Shown here: piece by piece, positions 1 to 10,323 of the stretch
How positions within the stretch are numbered: position 1 is the stretch's first letter
Layout: each line of letters opens with the position of its first letter
Assembly (NCBI GenBank): GCA_010672965.1
Contig: JAAHFN010000005.1
Location: 160,171 to 224,170 of the forward strand
DNA length: 64,000 nt
Origin: Oscillatoria sp. SIO1A7
GTDB lineage: Bacteria; Cyanobacteriota; Cyanobacteriia; Cyanobacteriales; Laspinemataceae
Direction: 5' to 3'
Made by a program: the position numbers and the translations under genes
Notes under the pieces: model-generated
Databases searched by the model: none
Told to the model about the DNA's origin: nothing
The model's input: the letters and a program-made list of their open reading frames with translations, nothing else

Positions 1-3000
1 TACAGGCTCTCGCAGGTACGACCCCAGACGAGTTCGTAGGCAGGACTAATGTAAATCGTTTCTTCTCCGGTAATGGAGATAGTGAAAAAGACTTCGCGAA
101 TTGTTTCCGCGATTTGGCGAAACCTTTCTTCGCTCTCGCGCAAAGCAGAAAGAGCCTGCTGCCGCTCGGTAATGTCCCTATTGCTCGCTCGGCGGCCGAG
201 AAAGCGTCCGTCATCGGCAAAGACCGATTGACAGACATGGGAGAGCCAGCGCACTTCGCCGCTTTTAGTAATGATGCGGAAGTCGATAGCAGAAACTCTC
301 TCTTCCACCTCGCGAGCGCAGTCGTGTTTGGCCAAAATTTCTAAATCCTCGGGATGCACGATCGCCTTCAATAGCTCGGGATTGCTGAAAAATTCTGCAG
401 CGGAATAGCCGGTGATGCGATCGCAGGACGGAGAAGTATAGATAAATTTGCCATCTTCCCCGAGCCAATACTCCCAATCGTAAGTAAAGTTTGCCACCGT
501 GCGAAACCGCTCCTCGCTTTCTCGCAGAGCATTATCCGCTTCCCTGCGCTCGGTGATATCCCGCAAAATAGCAGTAAATATTTTTTTATCCCCCAACTTC
601 AACTGAGAAATCGAGGCTTCAGCGGGGAATTGTCTGCCGTCCTTGCACCGTCCGAACAATTCTTTGCTATCTCCCATATTGGGAGCGGTACTGGAAGATT
701 GCCCAAATTCCCTAATATGTTTCTGGTGAAAGGCAAAGCCTTCCGGCAGCAGAATATCGATATTTTGACCCAGTACCTCCTCTGCCTCGTAGCCAAACAT
801 TTTTTCTGCCCCTTTGTTAAACAGATTAATTGTTTGAGTTTCATCCACCGAGATAATAGCATCGTCGGCATTGTCCAGAATACCGGCCAGACGAGCTTGG
901 CTTTGCAGCAGCGCCTCCTCTAGTTCCGCTCTCAGGTTGATTTCCGCTAGCAGTTTTTGATTTACTTTTTTCAGTTGTCCAGCACGTTCTTCCACCAATT
1001 CTTCTAAGTGCTGGCGATATTCTTGCAAATCTTTTTGTACTTGCTTGCGATCGCTAATGTCGCGACCTTCACAGATTAACAGAACCACTTGCCCTGCCTC
1101 GTTCTTGACCGGCTTGATGGAAAAATCTAGGGTTGCTGATAAGGGCTGTCGGCTGTCCGCTTTCCGCTGTCGACTTTCGGCTGAAGTCTTGCTTTCCCCT
1201 ATAGCTTTTTGTCCCGCAAGGATCTCAATTTCGTCGCGTACTAACTCTCCCTTAGCTGCACGGTCAACGGCCTCTTGCAATTGGGAAGAGGCAGGGGGGA
1301 AGGGGGAGGGAGGCAAGGGGGAAGTTTGCTGCTCCCCTGCTCCCTGCTCCCCTGCTCCCTGCTTCCCTGCTCCCTGCTCCCTTGCTCCGTGCTCCCCTGC
1401 TCCGTGCTCCCCTGCTCCGTGCTCCCCTGCTCCCCGATCGCTGCTCCCCTGCTCCCCTGCTCCCTGCTCCCCTGCTCCCTGCTCCTCTTTCCACCAAGGC
1501 ATCTGCGCCAAGGAACGGCCTTTGACCTCTGACAACTCGTATCCGGTAAAGTCCAAAGCCGTTTGGTTTATTTCTAAAATCGTGCCATCGGGTTCTAGCA
1601 AAATCATAAATTGGAAGGTCTGATGGAAAATGACGCGGAAGCGCCGATCGCTTTCCCGAAATGCCGCCTGTGCTGCTACTTTATCTTTTTGCGCTCTAGA
1701 TTCTTTTATGGCGATCGCTAGATATTCGCCAATCTGCGCTAGGGTGGCAATCTCATAAGCACTCCATTGCCTTGGTTCTATAGCTTCCAACCAGAGCAGA
1801 CCCCTCAGCTGCAAGCCACCTTTTGCATCGGTATCTCGCAAGGGCACCGCCAGCAGGGCTCCAGTTCTCTTATCCCATAGCCGATTGCCTAAAGGCACCG
1901 CAGCTTCCTTGGCAATATTGTTGGCAATAATAATCTCGCCTTCATGCAGTTGTTCCAAAGCACCTGGTTCTATATCTAGGTTAAATTCTAACCCGGTAAT
2001 TTCTAACATTCCCGGTGGCTCTATCGCATGCATTACTCTAAGTCTTACTTTTTGCTCCTTAGCGAAGTCCCTCTCTGGGAGAGCAGCGGCGTAGGCAACC
2101 CGCAATTCAGGAAACCTTTTGCCCATAAGCTTTACTGTTTCTTCAAGGACTTGCTCGACCCTAGAGCCGGAAATAATGCCCTCTGCGATCGCATTGATTG
2201 TCATCAGAGCGTTTTGGCTGTCTCTGAGCGTTTGTTCGTCTATTTTACGGGCTTCTATTTCCGCACTTAGTTTTTCTGTTGCCAGCTTGAGTTCGGCGGT
2301 ACTTTCTTCTACCCTATGTTCTAGTTCCAGATTTAGCTTTTTTAGCTCCCGTTCTGCTAGGGTGCGACCCGCTACTTCTTCAGCTAATTTTTGGTTAATT
2401 TTGCGAATCGTTTGCGACCCATGCCCTAATAATGCTACCAGCCCTGACATAAGCATTCCAGCAACTAAGGCAATATACCGTATAGGCGATCTCTCAGAGG
2501 ATACAAGCTCCGGTCTAGGCCCAATATCTAAGCGCAGATTGACTCCATATAAATTTATTTCTTCCGAATCTACAAAATATTTATTCTTATAATAGCGGCC
2601 ATTGTCGATCGGGTATATTTGGCTATCCCCGTCAAAAATCGCGATCGAATACCCGGAGATTATATCTTCAAAGTGTAGTCTATTAAAAAAATCCCGAGTG
2701 CAAAGCATTCTGGCTATAAACCCTTGTAACTGGTAGTTATGGAATGCAGGCAAATATATCTGCAAATTCTTGCCCCGATCCACAATAGCTATCTCAGGCG
2801 AAATTTCTATTCTCTTTGTCCCGGCGGCCCAATCACTTTGCTCGCTTGCTTTTTGTACCCGCTCTCTTAACTCTAACGAGGGTATAAATTGCGCCGTTTT
2901 GCCACCAGTATGGTTTGAAATCGAGATAGCGGATAAGACCTGAAATGAGGGGTTAACCCAGGCTATGGTATCTGAAGCACATCCCTCTTGGAAGCCTCTG

Positions 3001-3410
3001 CGATCGCCTTCGGGCAAGCTATCATCAAATATCTCCCCAATTTTCGCTGCATATTGTTTTACCTGTTCCTCTGCCGGTGCGGACAATTTAATTGCCTCGC
3101 TCTCCCAGTCCCGCGATATGCTTGCCAAAACCAAAATTTGCTCTTGCAGGTGATGGATCAGTTCCAGTTTGACCTTTTTCCCTGCAGCAATCGTTTTTTG
3201 CTCTATCCTCGCCCTCTCCTCTTCTGCTAGGATTTCCCAAAGCACAAAACCAGCAATGGCGCATAGAATGCTAACCACGCTCCACAATAACCTGCCAGAC
3301 GTCAAATAACTAAATAATCGCCCCCACAACAGCCTCCCCAATTCACGTTTTTGGCCAATATTTTCGCTCGACCATCTCTGGGATACCCTCGATATTTTCC
3401 TATTTTTCAT
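1..3410 (-). CDS. membrane multi-PAS/GAF sensor protein (partial, runs off left edge)
   Basis: The minus-strand frame is open from an ATG at 3410 to the window edge, giving 1,136 residues with no stop. The translation shows a membrane segment near residues 35-55, an extracellular sensory region of CHASE type, and a second membrane segment near 310-335. A coiled coil follows, then a GAF-like region (about 400-560) and four PAS units starting near 587, 837, 965 and 1090, three with the usual ESEERFR or ESDRRFR lead-in. The C-terminal output domain (histidine kinase, GGDEF or other) lies outside the window. The first PAS unit is interrupted at about residues 640-760 by a low-complexity insert of QGAGSRGAGE type, encoded by CTCCCTGCTCCC repeats. 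The gene is downstream of nfi and the che genes on the same strand. The sensor architecture is clear; the output is unknown. Confidence 0.85.
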   Translation of the reverse strand, partial: MKNRKISRVSQRWSSENIGQKRELGRLLWGRLFSYLTSGRLLWSVVSILCAIAGFVLWEILAEEERARIEQKTIAAGKKVKLELIHHLQEQILVLASISRDWESEAIKLSAPAEEQVKQYAAKIGEIFDDSLPEGDRRGFQEGCASDTIAWVNPSFQVLSAISISNHTGGKTAQFIPSLELRERVQKASEQSDWAAGTKRIEISPEIAIVDRGKNLQIYLPAFHNYQLQGFIARMLCTRDFFNRLHFEDIISGYSIAIFDGDSQIYPIDNGRYYKNKYFVDSEEINLYGVNLRLDIGPRPELVSSERSPIRYIALVAGMLMSGLVALLGHGSQTIRKINQKLAEEVAGRTLAERELKKLNLELEHRVEESTAELKLATEKLSAEIEARKIDEQTLRDSQNALMTINAIAEGIISGSRVEQVLEETVKLMGKRFPELRVAYAAALPERDFAKEQKVRLRVMHAIEPPGMLEITGLEFNLDIEPGALEQLHEGEIIIANNIAKEAAVPLGNRLWDKRTGALLAVPLRDTDAKGGLQLRGLLWLEAIEPRQWSAYEIATLAQIGEYLAIAIKESRAQKDKVAAQAAFRESDRRFRVIFHQTFQFMILLEPDGTILEINQTALDFTGYELSEVKGRSLAQMPWWKEEQGAGEQGAGEQGSSDRGAGEHGAGEHGAGEHGAREQGAGKQGAGEQGAGEQQTSPLPPSPFPPASSQLQEAVDRAAKGELVRDEIEILAGQKAIGESKTSAESRQRKADSRQPLSATLDFSIKPVKNEAGQVVLLICEGRDISDRKQVQKDLQEYRQHLEELVEERAGQLKKVNQKLLAEINLRAELEEALLQSQARLAGILDNADDAIISVDETQTINLFNKGAEKMFGYEAEEVLGQNIDILLPEGFAFHQKHIREFGQSSSTAPNMGDSKELFGRCKDGRQFPAEASISQLKLGDKKIFTAILRDITERREADNALRESEERFRTVANFTYDWEYWLGEDGKFIYTSPSCDRITGYSAAEFFSNPELLKAIVHPEDLEILAKHDCAREVEERVSAIDFRIITKSGEVRWLSHVCQSVFADDGRFLGRRASNRDITERQQALSALRESEERFRQIAETIREVFFTISITGEETIYISPAYELVWGRTCESL

Positions 3411-4328
3411 ATATTTTTCCTTTGGAGGCACTTTTCGCTTTCGCAGCATTCGCTCCATGACATATAGCGTTCGTAAAACATATCGACTCCGCTACAATTA
3501 TGCTTGGGCAAAGGTTTCTGGGCTTAATGCAATACGCATTAAACCCAGAGACGCGCTTATTTGCGATCGCGATCGTCCCCGTAGTTATTTATATGGAATC
3601 CCCCTATCGTTAGTCTTCCCTGTGGATACCCCAAGCTGGTACGTTGCCTTTCAAAATTTACATTTATTTTATCCGATTCTCCTCTAGAAAAATATCGATC
3701 GGCTTACCCTATCGTCTTAGGCGCTTCGCGTTTGGCAGCTTTTAGCCCATAAGGTATGCCGCAGCCCCGCTATGCCCTATATGTGTAGAGTGCGATACTA
3801 ACAGGATTTACGCAAACTGTCCATATCCGATTGTTGTAGGGGCAATTCCCGACAGTGGTTGCCCCTGCCAGTAGCATAGATGCGTAAGTCTTAACTAAGA
3901 TACAACCCTATTTAAAGTAGCTATGTATAATATACAATAATTACGCTAAGACTCTATTGGTAGGGTTAAAGCATTATATAAGACTCTATATATAGTATCT
4001 AATATGTCAACCCTAAAAATTTTGCAACAATTTTTAGCCAGACAGTCCGCTACGCAAGTCCTATTATATATAGGGCTTGCTGAATAAACCTAAAAAGCCG
4101 GAGTGTGGGGGGCGTGGGAGGCGGCCTCGTAGGCCGCCTACGAGGCCGCCTACGAGGTGTGCTGAAAGTTCTCCCCTCCCCTCTCTCCCCACACTCCCCT
4201 CTCTCCCCACACTCCCCACACTCTGCCTTTTTCAGCAAACCCTATATATATAGAAAGCGATTGTGCGCTATAGCTCTTAGTTGAAGCTAAAAGCTCACAG
4301 CTAACTCCCGCTGACCGCTCGACCGCTT
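3411..4328. other. intergenic region, AT-rich, with palindromic repeats
   Basis: This 918-bp stretch has no convincing gene. It holds one copy of the ACTTACGCA repeat family (3803-3891) and a tandem block around 4110-4160 built from GCCGCCTACGAG units. A run of CTCTCCCCACACTCCC units follows at about 4170-4225. Short frames here have repeat-derived composition. Confidence 0.6.
3803..3891. repeat. MITE-like palindrome, ACTTACGCA family, copy M1
   Basis: The ends read AGGATTTACGCA and TGCGTAAGTCTT, an imperfect terminal inverted repeat. The middle holds a second palindrome, GTAGGGGCAAT against the GTTGCCCCT strand. Related copies lie at 32371-32458, 60002-60090 and 63396-63484. Confidence 0.65.
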
Positions 4329-4985
4329 TTATACCGATGCCAAACTGTCGGCCATGCGGGTTGTTTCTGGCAGGCGATATTTGGGGGCACAGCGCAGTAC
4401 ATAGTCAATGGCGCTCCTGAGACTAATGCGATGGCCAATAGAGACATAAATGGGTTTGACGCCAGTGCGCGATCGCAACACGGCTCCAACTGTTTCGCCC
4501 TGGTCTATCAGGGGTTGCCAGCTCCCTCTTTCCGGGGTCACCTCATCATGTTCGCCAATAAATAGAGATTTAGCAACTCCAATGGATGGCAAATTAGCGA
4601 TTACGCCCAGATGGCAAGCCAGACCAAATCGGCGAGGATGGGCCAAGCCTTGACCGTCGCAAAGCAATAAGTCAGGAGTAATGCTCAGTTTCTCCAAAGC
4701 ATCCAATATAGCCGGCACTTCTCGGAAGGATAGCAAGCCAGGAATATAGGGAAATGTAGCCAGTTTTGTTGCGATCGCAACCTCAACTTTCTCAAGCGTT
4801 GGAAAACTTAAAACCGCTACCGCTGCCCGGGCAATATTGTTTTCATCATACCCCACATCCACCCCAGCAACATACTGGATAGGGCTCAGCATATCGTAAG
4901 CAATTGTCTCTTCTCGCAATTTTTCCTGGATGGCGATCGCCTCTGATTTACTCTGAGGCCAAGGGTGTCGCTGTTTAATTTCCAT
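4329..4985 (-). CDS. nfi: endonuclease V (deoxyinosine 3'-endonuclease)
   Basis: Endonuclease V nicks DNA 3' of deaminated bases such as hypoxanthine and starts alternative excision repair. At 218 residues the length is normal for the family. Key positions match those of the Thermotoga maritima enzyme: D43 in AGVDVGY, Y80 in FPYIPG, E89 in SFRE, D110 in LLLCDGQG and H116 in AHPRRFG. The start is an ATG at 4985. The gene lies downstream of cheB on the same strand with a 91-bp gap, and has no obvious functional link to chemotaxis. Confidence 0.95.
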   Translation of the reverse strand: MEIKQRHPWPQSKSEAIAIQEKLREETIAYDMLSPIQYVAGVDVGYDENNIARAAVAVLSFPTLEKVEVAIATKLATFPYIPGLLSFREVPAILDALEKLSITPDLLLCDGQGLAHPRRFGLACHLGVIANLPSIGVAKSLFIGEHDEVTPERGSWQPLIDQGETVGAVLRSRTGVKPIYVSIGHRISLRSAIDYVLRCAPKYRLPETTRMADSLASV

Positions 4986-5076
4986 TTTTTATTGATTTTT
5001 AAAATTATTTTATTTCTATTATAGTAATAATTAGCACAATATCGCCTTTGTCAACTAAAAAATCAAACCTAAAAAA

Positions 5077-6300
5077 TCAAAATTTAAAACTCTCAAGCAG
5101 CATTGGGGCAATATCGGCTATGGGCAGAATGTGACAGGCAGCTTCAAGTGCGATCGCTTCCTTTGGCATTCCAAAAACAACGCAGCTAGCCTCATCCTGG
5201 GCAATAGTCAGGCCGCCAGCTTGGGCTATAGAGAGCATTCCATCGGCCCCATCTCTACCCATTCCAGTAAGCAGAATAGCCACCGCCCTAGAACCATAGT
5301 AGCGAGCTACTGCATTAAAAGTCGCGGTCACCGAAGGACGATGGCCGGACAAAGCAGGTGCCGACGAATAAAGAAATCGACCCCGAGTATCTAACTCTAA
5401 ATGTTTGCCTTCTGGAGGAAAATAAATTTTTCCCGGTTCTGGATATTCCCCAGCAGAGGCAATTTTTGCCAGTAGGCGACATTCAGACCCCAGCCAATCG
5501 ACCAATCCCTGCAAAAATCCCTCGCTAATATGTTGAACGCAGATCACCGGAACTGGAAAGTTAGACGGTAAAGCAGAGAGAATCCCTTGCAAGGCTTGTG
5601 GGCCACCAGTAGAAGCGCCAATTGCCACGACTCTAAATGGAAGCCTTTTCTGTAAATTGATTTCTTGGATTTCTGCTGCTTTTTTTCGACCCGCTAATTG
5701 TAACTGTGAAGTTCTGGGTATAGAAGCAACTTTGGGCACGGGTTTTTTGGCGAGCTGTTTTTTGGCGAACTGCTTTTTTGCCGAAGAGCGATCGCTCTTC
5801 GGCAAAATACTCTCTATATAAGAAGGAGATCGAGCCCTGTCGCCAGGAAGTCTTGGTATAACCAGCCGATTGCGACGCAGGGTAAAAACAGAAACCCCCG
5901 CCAGAATCCTCACCTTAGTAATTAGCTCTTGCTTTATTTCCTCATAATTATCCATTACTGACTTGCGCGGCTTCGGGAAGATATCCACAGCACCAGCAGC
6001 GAGCAGCTCGAACACATTCTCGGTATCTTCGGCCTGTACTGAAGCGCTAATTACTAAAATAGGTTTTGGATTAGTTGCCATAACCTCACGAATAAATTCT
6101 AGTCCTCCCATTTCTGGCATTTGCAGATCGGAGCAGATGACATCGGGTTTAACCACTGGAATTAACTTCAATCCCTCAATGCCCGTTCGTGCCGTTCCCA
6201 CTACTTGAAGCAAGGGCGGTGAGTTTAAGATGCGCTTTAGGATAATGATGGCTACCGGCGAATCCTCTACCAGCAAGATGCGAATCGGCTTTTCATTCAT
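5077..6300 (-). CDS. cheB: chemotaxis response regulator / protein-glutamate methylesterase CheB
   Basis: CheB removes methyl groups from (and deamidates) receptor glutamates and glutamines when its receiver is phosphorylated by CheA. The receiver occupies residues 1-125, with acidic residues E12/D13, phosphoacceptor D58 (CSDLQMPEM) and a conserved lysine near 110 (FPKPRK). A basic low-complexity linker (about 175-190, KKQFAKKQLAKK) leads to the methylesterase domain. Its catalytic triad is visible as S230 (GASTGG), H257 (CVQHI) and D350 (GMGRDGADG). The gene is downstream of the CheA hybrid on the same strand, separated by 783 bp of repeats. No CheR methyltransferase gene is seen in the window. 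Confidence 0.95.
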   Translation of the reverse strand: MNEKPIRILLVEDSPVAIIILKRILNSPPLLQVVGTARTGIEGLKLIPVVKPDVICSDLQMPEMGGLEFIREVMATNPKPILVISASVQAEDTENVFELLAAGAVDIFPKPRKSVMDNYEEIKQELITKVRILAGVSVFTLRRNRLVIPRLPGDRARSPSYIESILPKSDRSSAKKQFAKKQLAKKPVPKVASIPRTSQLQLAGRKKAAEIQEINLQKRLPFRVVAIGASTGGPQALQGILSALPSNFPVPVICVQHISEGFLQGLVDWLGSECRLLAKIASAGEYPEPGKIYFPPEGKHLELDTRGRFLYSSAPALSGHRPSVTATFNAVARYYGSRAVAILLTGMGRDGADGMLSIAQAGGLTIAQDEASCVVFGMPKEAIALEAACHILPIADIAPMLLESFKF

Positions 6301-7083
6301 CGATCCGTATGACTTTTACTAATTATTTTGACCAATTATTTTGTAGCGTTTGATATATTTTACATTGCTTTTTTTTAACTGCTTAGAGCCTGCTAGCGGG
6401 AAATTGGTAAACTTATATTTATATCAAATCCGGTTAAACAGTTATAGTATTTGTAGGGGCGGTGCCCCCGTGCCCGCCCTGGTTGGCATGAGTTGGCACG
6501 GGGGGCACGGGGGCACCGCCCCTACGGGATTTATGGAACAGCGGAAGCGGATTTGATATTAGATTCCCAGTCCCAGTTGCTTTCGGCAAATTCGATCCGC
6601 CCCCAATCCGAGACAGATTGGCGTAAGTATATCACAGCCCTGCTAAATACAGCTTATTGGGCATTGGACATGTTCGCATTGGGCATTGGGCATTCATAGC
6701 TTATGCGCTCCCGGCGGAGCTGCACGAACAGCTATGAGAGCTGACTGCTGACCGCTTCGCAAGAGCATTGGGCCTTTTGGTTAGCCTGCGGTTTGCGCAT
6801 AAGCCATTACAATGCCCAATGCCCTGGCAATGCCCTGGTCATTGCGGCCGAATTCCCAATGCCCAATTTTATCCCGAGGCAAGTCCTAGGCGTAGCCCGC
6901 CCTCCGGGGCGTAGGGACCCAATTACCAAGAAAGCTCTGCTGCTCTGCTGCTCTGTCCCTTTAGCTGACTGCTGACCGCTGAGCGCTGACCGCTATGAAT
7001 GCCCAATGCCCCACACCCCACACCCCACACCCCACACCCCAGTTATTGCCCAATGCCCCATGCCCCATGCCCATATTAATACA
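6301..7083. other. intergenic region between cheA and cheB, filled with repeats
   Basis: There is no credible gene. The region holds a 139-bp palindrome (6421-6559). A larger inverted arrangement follows, with GCATTGGGCATT units near 6660-6700 and complementary CAATGCCCAATGCC units near 6810-7080. CACCCCACACCC units lie just upstream of the cheA stop codon. Several could act as RNA hairpins between the two genes. Confidence 0.6.
6421..6559. repeat. MITE-like palindrome with ATATCAAATCCG ends (family D)
   Basis: The element starts ATATCAAATCCGG and ends GCGGATTTGATAT, so the termini are inverted. The core is a strong hairpin of GTAGGGGCGGTGCCCCCGTG against its complement. The GGATTTGATAT end also occurs near 24378-24388 and 27150-27160 beside other GC-rich hairpins, and a diverged copy lies at about 35470-35590. 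Confidence 0.65.
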
Positions 7084-9846
7084 TCAATAAATCAAGCGCT
7101 TCAGAGTTTCCAGCAGCAACTCTTGATTAAAAGCGCTCTTAGTAATATAAGCATTAGCTCCTGCTTCTGCCCCTCTTCTTTTATCTTCATCCTTCGCCAA
7201 AGATGTGACCAGAACAATAGGCAACTCACTATATTCCTTGTACTCGCGGACTTTAGCAGTCAGTTGCAAGCCATCCATATTGGGCATTTGCACGTCAGAA
7301 ATTAACGCATCAAAAACGCCTTTTTTAAGCTTATTAAAAGCATCCAAGCCATCCACCGCTGCAACCACTTCATAACCAGCATTTTCGAGAATACGCTTTT
7401 CCTGAGTTCGAGTAGCTATGGAATCTTCCGCCAACAGAATAACTTTTTTTGCATTGACCGCTTTTTTAGTTGCCGTCCTCAAGTCAGAGAAAGCTTGCTT
7501 GCGCGCGGACTTCATCAAATCGTAGGGATTTAAGACCATGCAAACCTCGCCGGTGCCGAGAATGGTAGCGCCGGAAACATTTCGCACCCGTTTCAGCAAT
7601 TTGCTCTGGGGTTTTAAAACCACATCTTGCTCGTCAATCGAGGCATCTACCAGCAAGCCCAAGCGTTCTTCTCCCACCTGACAAATAATACAAGGCCGGT
7701 TTGTGGTTTGGGACAAATAAGACTGGCTTTCTCCCGAATAAGATAATTCCAGTAAATCTCCCAATCTAGCGACGGATATAGGCTGACCCTCAAATAGAAT
7801 CGCATCTCTACCTTCGATAGAAAAAATATCATCCTCAGAAATCAGCTTAGCAGTATGGACGAATTCTACTGGCAAGGCGTAGGCGATACCATTCACGGAC
7901 ACCAGCAGAACGTGAGCTGTGGCTAGAGTTGTGGGCAGTTGGAAACGCAGGGTAGTGCCTTTCCCAGGAATAGATTCTACTTGGATAGACCCTTTGAGAC
8001 GTTCTACATTAGCGCGCACCACATCCAAGCCTACTCCTCTGCCAGAGACTTCCGTCACAAAAGTGCGGGTGCTAAAATAAGGTGAAAAAATAAGCGACTG
8101 GATCTGATTGGGGGTCATCATAGCCAGTTCTTCTTGCCTAACTAGCCCCCGTGCCAAAGCAGTTTGCTTGATTTTATCGATATCCAGCCCTCGGCCGTCA
8201 TCAGTCACTTCAATAATAACATTGCTGGCAGTTTGGTAGCCCTTGAGAATAATATTCGCCTGGGCAGCTTTGCCTTCCCGCTCTCGTTGTCTTGGAAGCT
8301 CTATCCCATGATCGATAGCGTTGCGAATCGCATGCATCAAGGGATCTTTCATTTCCTCTAATATGCGCTTGTCCGCTTTGGTTTGCTCTCCAACAATAGA
8401 AAGTTCTACTAATTTCTCTTGCTGTCTGGCCAGCTCCCGTACCATACGAGGAAACATATTAAAGATGGTCGATAAGGGTAGCAGTCTTACTTTGCGGATT
8501 CCTTGTTCTAATTCATCGCTAATAAGATCGAGTTTGGCACTGTCTTCATAAACAGAGTTTCTCAGACTGAGCGCAAGAGAGCCCAGTTGCTCTAAACGCT
8601 CCGCGAGGCGATCGTGGAAGGTCTGCAATTTTTGCCAAGAGCCAGCGTCAGACCTATTTTTTACTTCCTCAAAATTGAAGCGATTGGCAAAAGCATCTCG
8701 GCTCCAGGTTTCCCAAAGGTTGAGGATTTGTTCCACTTCGGCGAGCCTGCGAGACAAGCGGCTTTTAGTGACAGTTAGTTCGCCAGTTTGGGTCATTAGG
8801 GCATCGAGAGCCTGGGTTTCGACACGAATGGTCTCGATGCGGTAGGTGCCGCTCGACCCTTGGGGCTTCTGGATCGCACTGGCGGCAGCAGTTTCTCCTG
8901 GCGCTGTCCCCTCCTGGCCCTTGTCTTGTCTTGGTGAGGGTTCGGTATCCTGTTTTAGAGCATCCTGTTTGAAAGATTCTGGGGTTTGCGGGAATGTTGG
9001 TTGTCTTTGCCCAGTAGCCGCTCTCGGTCTCGGCAAGGAAGCAGATATAGGAGATGAAGTTTTTGTTTTTGTCTCCTCCTTAGCTCGGGAGTCTTCTTTT
9101 CTTGTTTTCTTGGTAGAGGCAACCGAACCAGGTTTGTCGTAGAACTCGGAGGGCTTTGCTTCTTGAGAAGACTCCTCGGTAGGGGTAATAGTAGGGGTTT
9201 CCGAGTCAACGCTTTCGGTAGGGCTTTGCTCCTCGGCAGAGTATGCTTTTGCAGTGCTTTCTTGCGATAAGATCTGCCCTTGGAAAGGGACGGATAAGGA
9301 CTCCCTTGAAACCGGCTTGCTTGGCTGCTCTGTCTCGGTCAGCGCTATTTCGGTCGGCGCTGTCTCGGTCGACGCTGTCTCGGTCAGCGCTGTCTCGGTC
9401 GACGCTGTCTCGGTCGACGCTATCTCGTTCGGCGGCTCCTCGGCTGTTGGAGCTATAGCAGCTTCTTGTGGTGGCGCTCCCATTAGATGAGCGAGAACAT
9501 AGAAGGTATTAACATTACTAGGTTCTCCGGTGACTGCTTCGCGAACTAGCTCTCGGATAGCCTCTAAGCCGCTATAAAGGCGATCGCAAGTTTCTGAATT
9601 GAAAGTATTTTCCCCTCGTTTAATACTTCCCAATAAATGCTCCCATTGATGGGCGAGAGTAGCTACATCTTTTACCCCCAACATACCCGAATCGCCTTTG
9701 AGACTGTGGGCTTCTCGCATCAGCTCCCCTATCCTGGCCTCGTCCGTCGGGTTTTTTTCTAAATACAGCAGTCCTTCGTCTAGTTTTTGCAAATGTTCTT
9801 CACTAGCTATTTTGAAAGTTATACGCAGTTCTTCATCTTCTATCAT
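7084..9846 (-). CDS. cheA: chemotaxis hybrid histidine kinase CheA (Hpt-CheA-CheW-REC)
   Basis: This 920-residue protein is the kinase of the chemosensory array. The N-terminal Hpt domain has phosphorylatable H47 (REAHSLKGD). A long acidic/Pro-Ser-Thr linker (about 120-330) follows, then the dimerisation region. The ATPase has an N box ([10 protein letters not shown]), a G1 box (DDGRGLD) and a G2 box (GRGVGLDVV). A CheW-like regulatory domain and a C-terminal receiver with [10 protein letters not shown] complete it. The start is set by GGAGG just upstream of the ATG at 9846. The linker contains in-frame [11 protein letters not shown] repeats from a tandem DNA repeat at about 9330-9430. A fused receiver is common in cyanobacterial CheA proteins. 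Output could be motility or gene control; the sequence does not decide. Confidence 0.95.
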   Translation of the reverse strand: MIEDEELRITFKIASEEHLQKLDEGLLYLEKNPTDEARIGELMREAHSLKGDSGMLGVKDVATLAHQWEHLLGSIKRGENTFNSETCDRLYSGLEAIRELVREAVTGEPSNVNTFYVLAHLMGAPPQEAAIAPTAEEPPNEIASTETASTETALTETASTETAPTEIALTETEQPSKPVSRESLSVPFQGQILSQESTAKAYSAEEQSPTESVDSETPTITPTEESSQEAKPSEFYDKPGSVASTKKTRKEDSRAKEETKTKTSSPISASLPRPRAATGQRQPTFPQTPESFKQDALKQDTEPSPRQDKGQEGTAPGETAAASAIQKPQGSSGTYRIETIRVETQALDALMTQTGELTVTKSRLSRRLAEVEQILNLWETWSRDAFANRFNFEEVKNRSDAGSWQKLQTFHDRLAERLEQLGSLALSLRNSVYEDSAKLDLISDELEQGIRKVRLLPLSTIFNMFPRMVRELARQQEKLVELSIVGEQTKADKRILEEMKDPLMHAIRNAIDHGIELPRQREREGKAAQANIILKGYQTASNVIIEVTDDGRGLDIDKIKQTALARGLVRQEELAMMTPNQIQSLIFSPYFSTRTFVTEVSGRGVGLDVVRANVERLKGSIQVESIPGKGTTLRFQLPTTLATAHVLLVSVNGIAYALPVEFVHTAKLISEDDIFSIEGRDAILFEGQPISVARLGDLLELSYSGESQSYLSQTTNRPCIICQVGEERLGLLVDASIDEQDVVLKPQSKLLKRVRNVSGATILGTGEVCMVLNPYDLMKSARKQAFSDLRTATKKAVNAKKVILLAEDSIATRTQEKRILENAGYEVVAAVDGLDAFNKLKKGVFDALISDVQMPNMDGLQLTAKVREYKEYSELPIVLVTSLAKDEDKRRGAEAGANAYITKSAFNQELLLETLKRLIY

Positions 9847-9974
9847 AGCAAGCCTCCTTCAATTAGGGTGTGGGGTGTGGGGTGTGGGGTGTGGGATGTG
9901 GGATGTGGGGTGTGGAGTGTGGGAAGGGCGGGAAGGGTGGGGAGAGAGGGGGGGAGTTTGGGAAGGGTGGGAAG

Positions 9975-10208
9975 GGGAGCATTTCACCTTTGTAACAAAC
10001 GGGAGCATTTCACTTTTGTAAAAAGTAGCCCGGAAGGGCTTTGTTTGTATAGCCGCGCCAGCCGCGAGCGGAGGCGGGGCTGACGCCTATAGGCGTCAGG
10101 CGGCGGGCGTGCAAAATTGAAATGCTCCGTAACAAACAGCCCTTAAGGGTGCTTTGTGTAACAGTGCCTTTAAGCGTTGGGCAGCTCCGTGCGAAATTGA
10201 AATGCTCC
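9975..10208. repeat. nested MITE-like elements: family C copy inserted in another C copy
   Basis: The outer element starts GGGAGCATTTCACCTTTG at 9975 and ends GAAATTGAAATGCTCC at 10208. It is split by a second copy at 10001-10128 with the same ends. The inner copy is flanked by a perfect 9-bp direct repeat, GTAACAAAC, at 9992-10000 and 10129-10137, which reads as its target-site duplication. The remaining intergenic DNA here (9847-10323) holds GGGTGTGG and CACCCCACACCC repeats at the two sides and no gene. Confidence 0.8.
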
Positions 10209-10323
10209 AGTGGGAAGGACTAGAAATGAAAATTACCCACACTATCTACACTCCCCACCCTCCCCACGCTCCCCCCTCTTTCTTTCACCCCACACCCCAC
10301 ACCCTACACCCCACACCCCACAT

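Noticed and set aside
1045-1623. 192-codon plus-strand frame with [10 protein letters not shown] repeats
   Set aside because: It is antisense to the PAS sensor; its regularity comes from the tandem DNA repeat.
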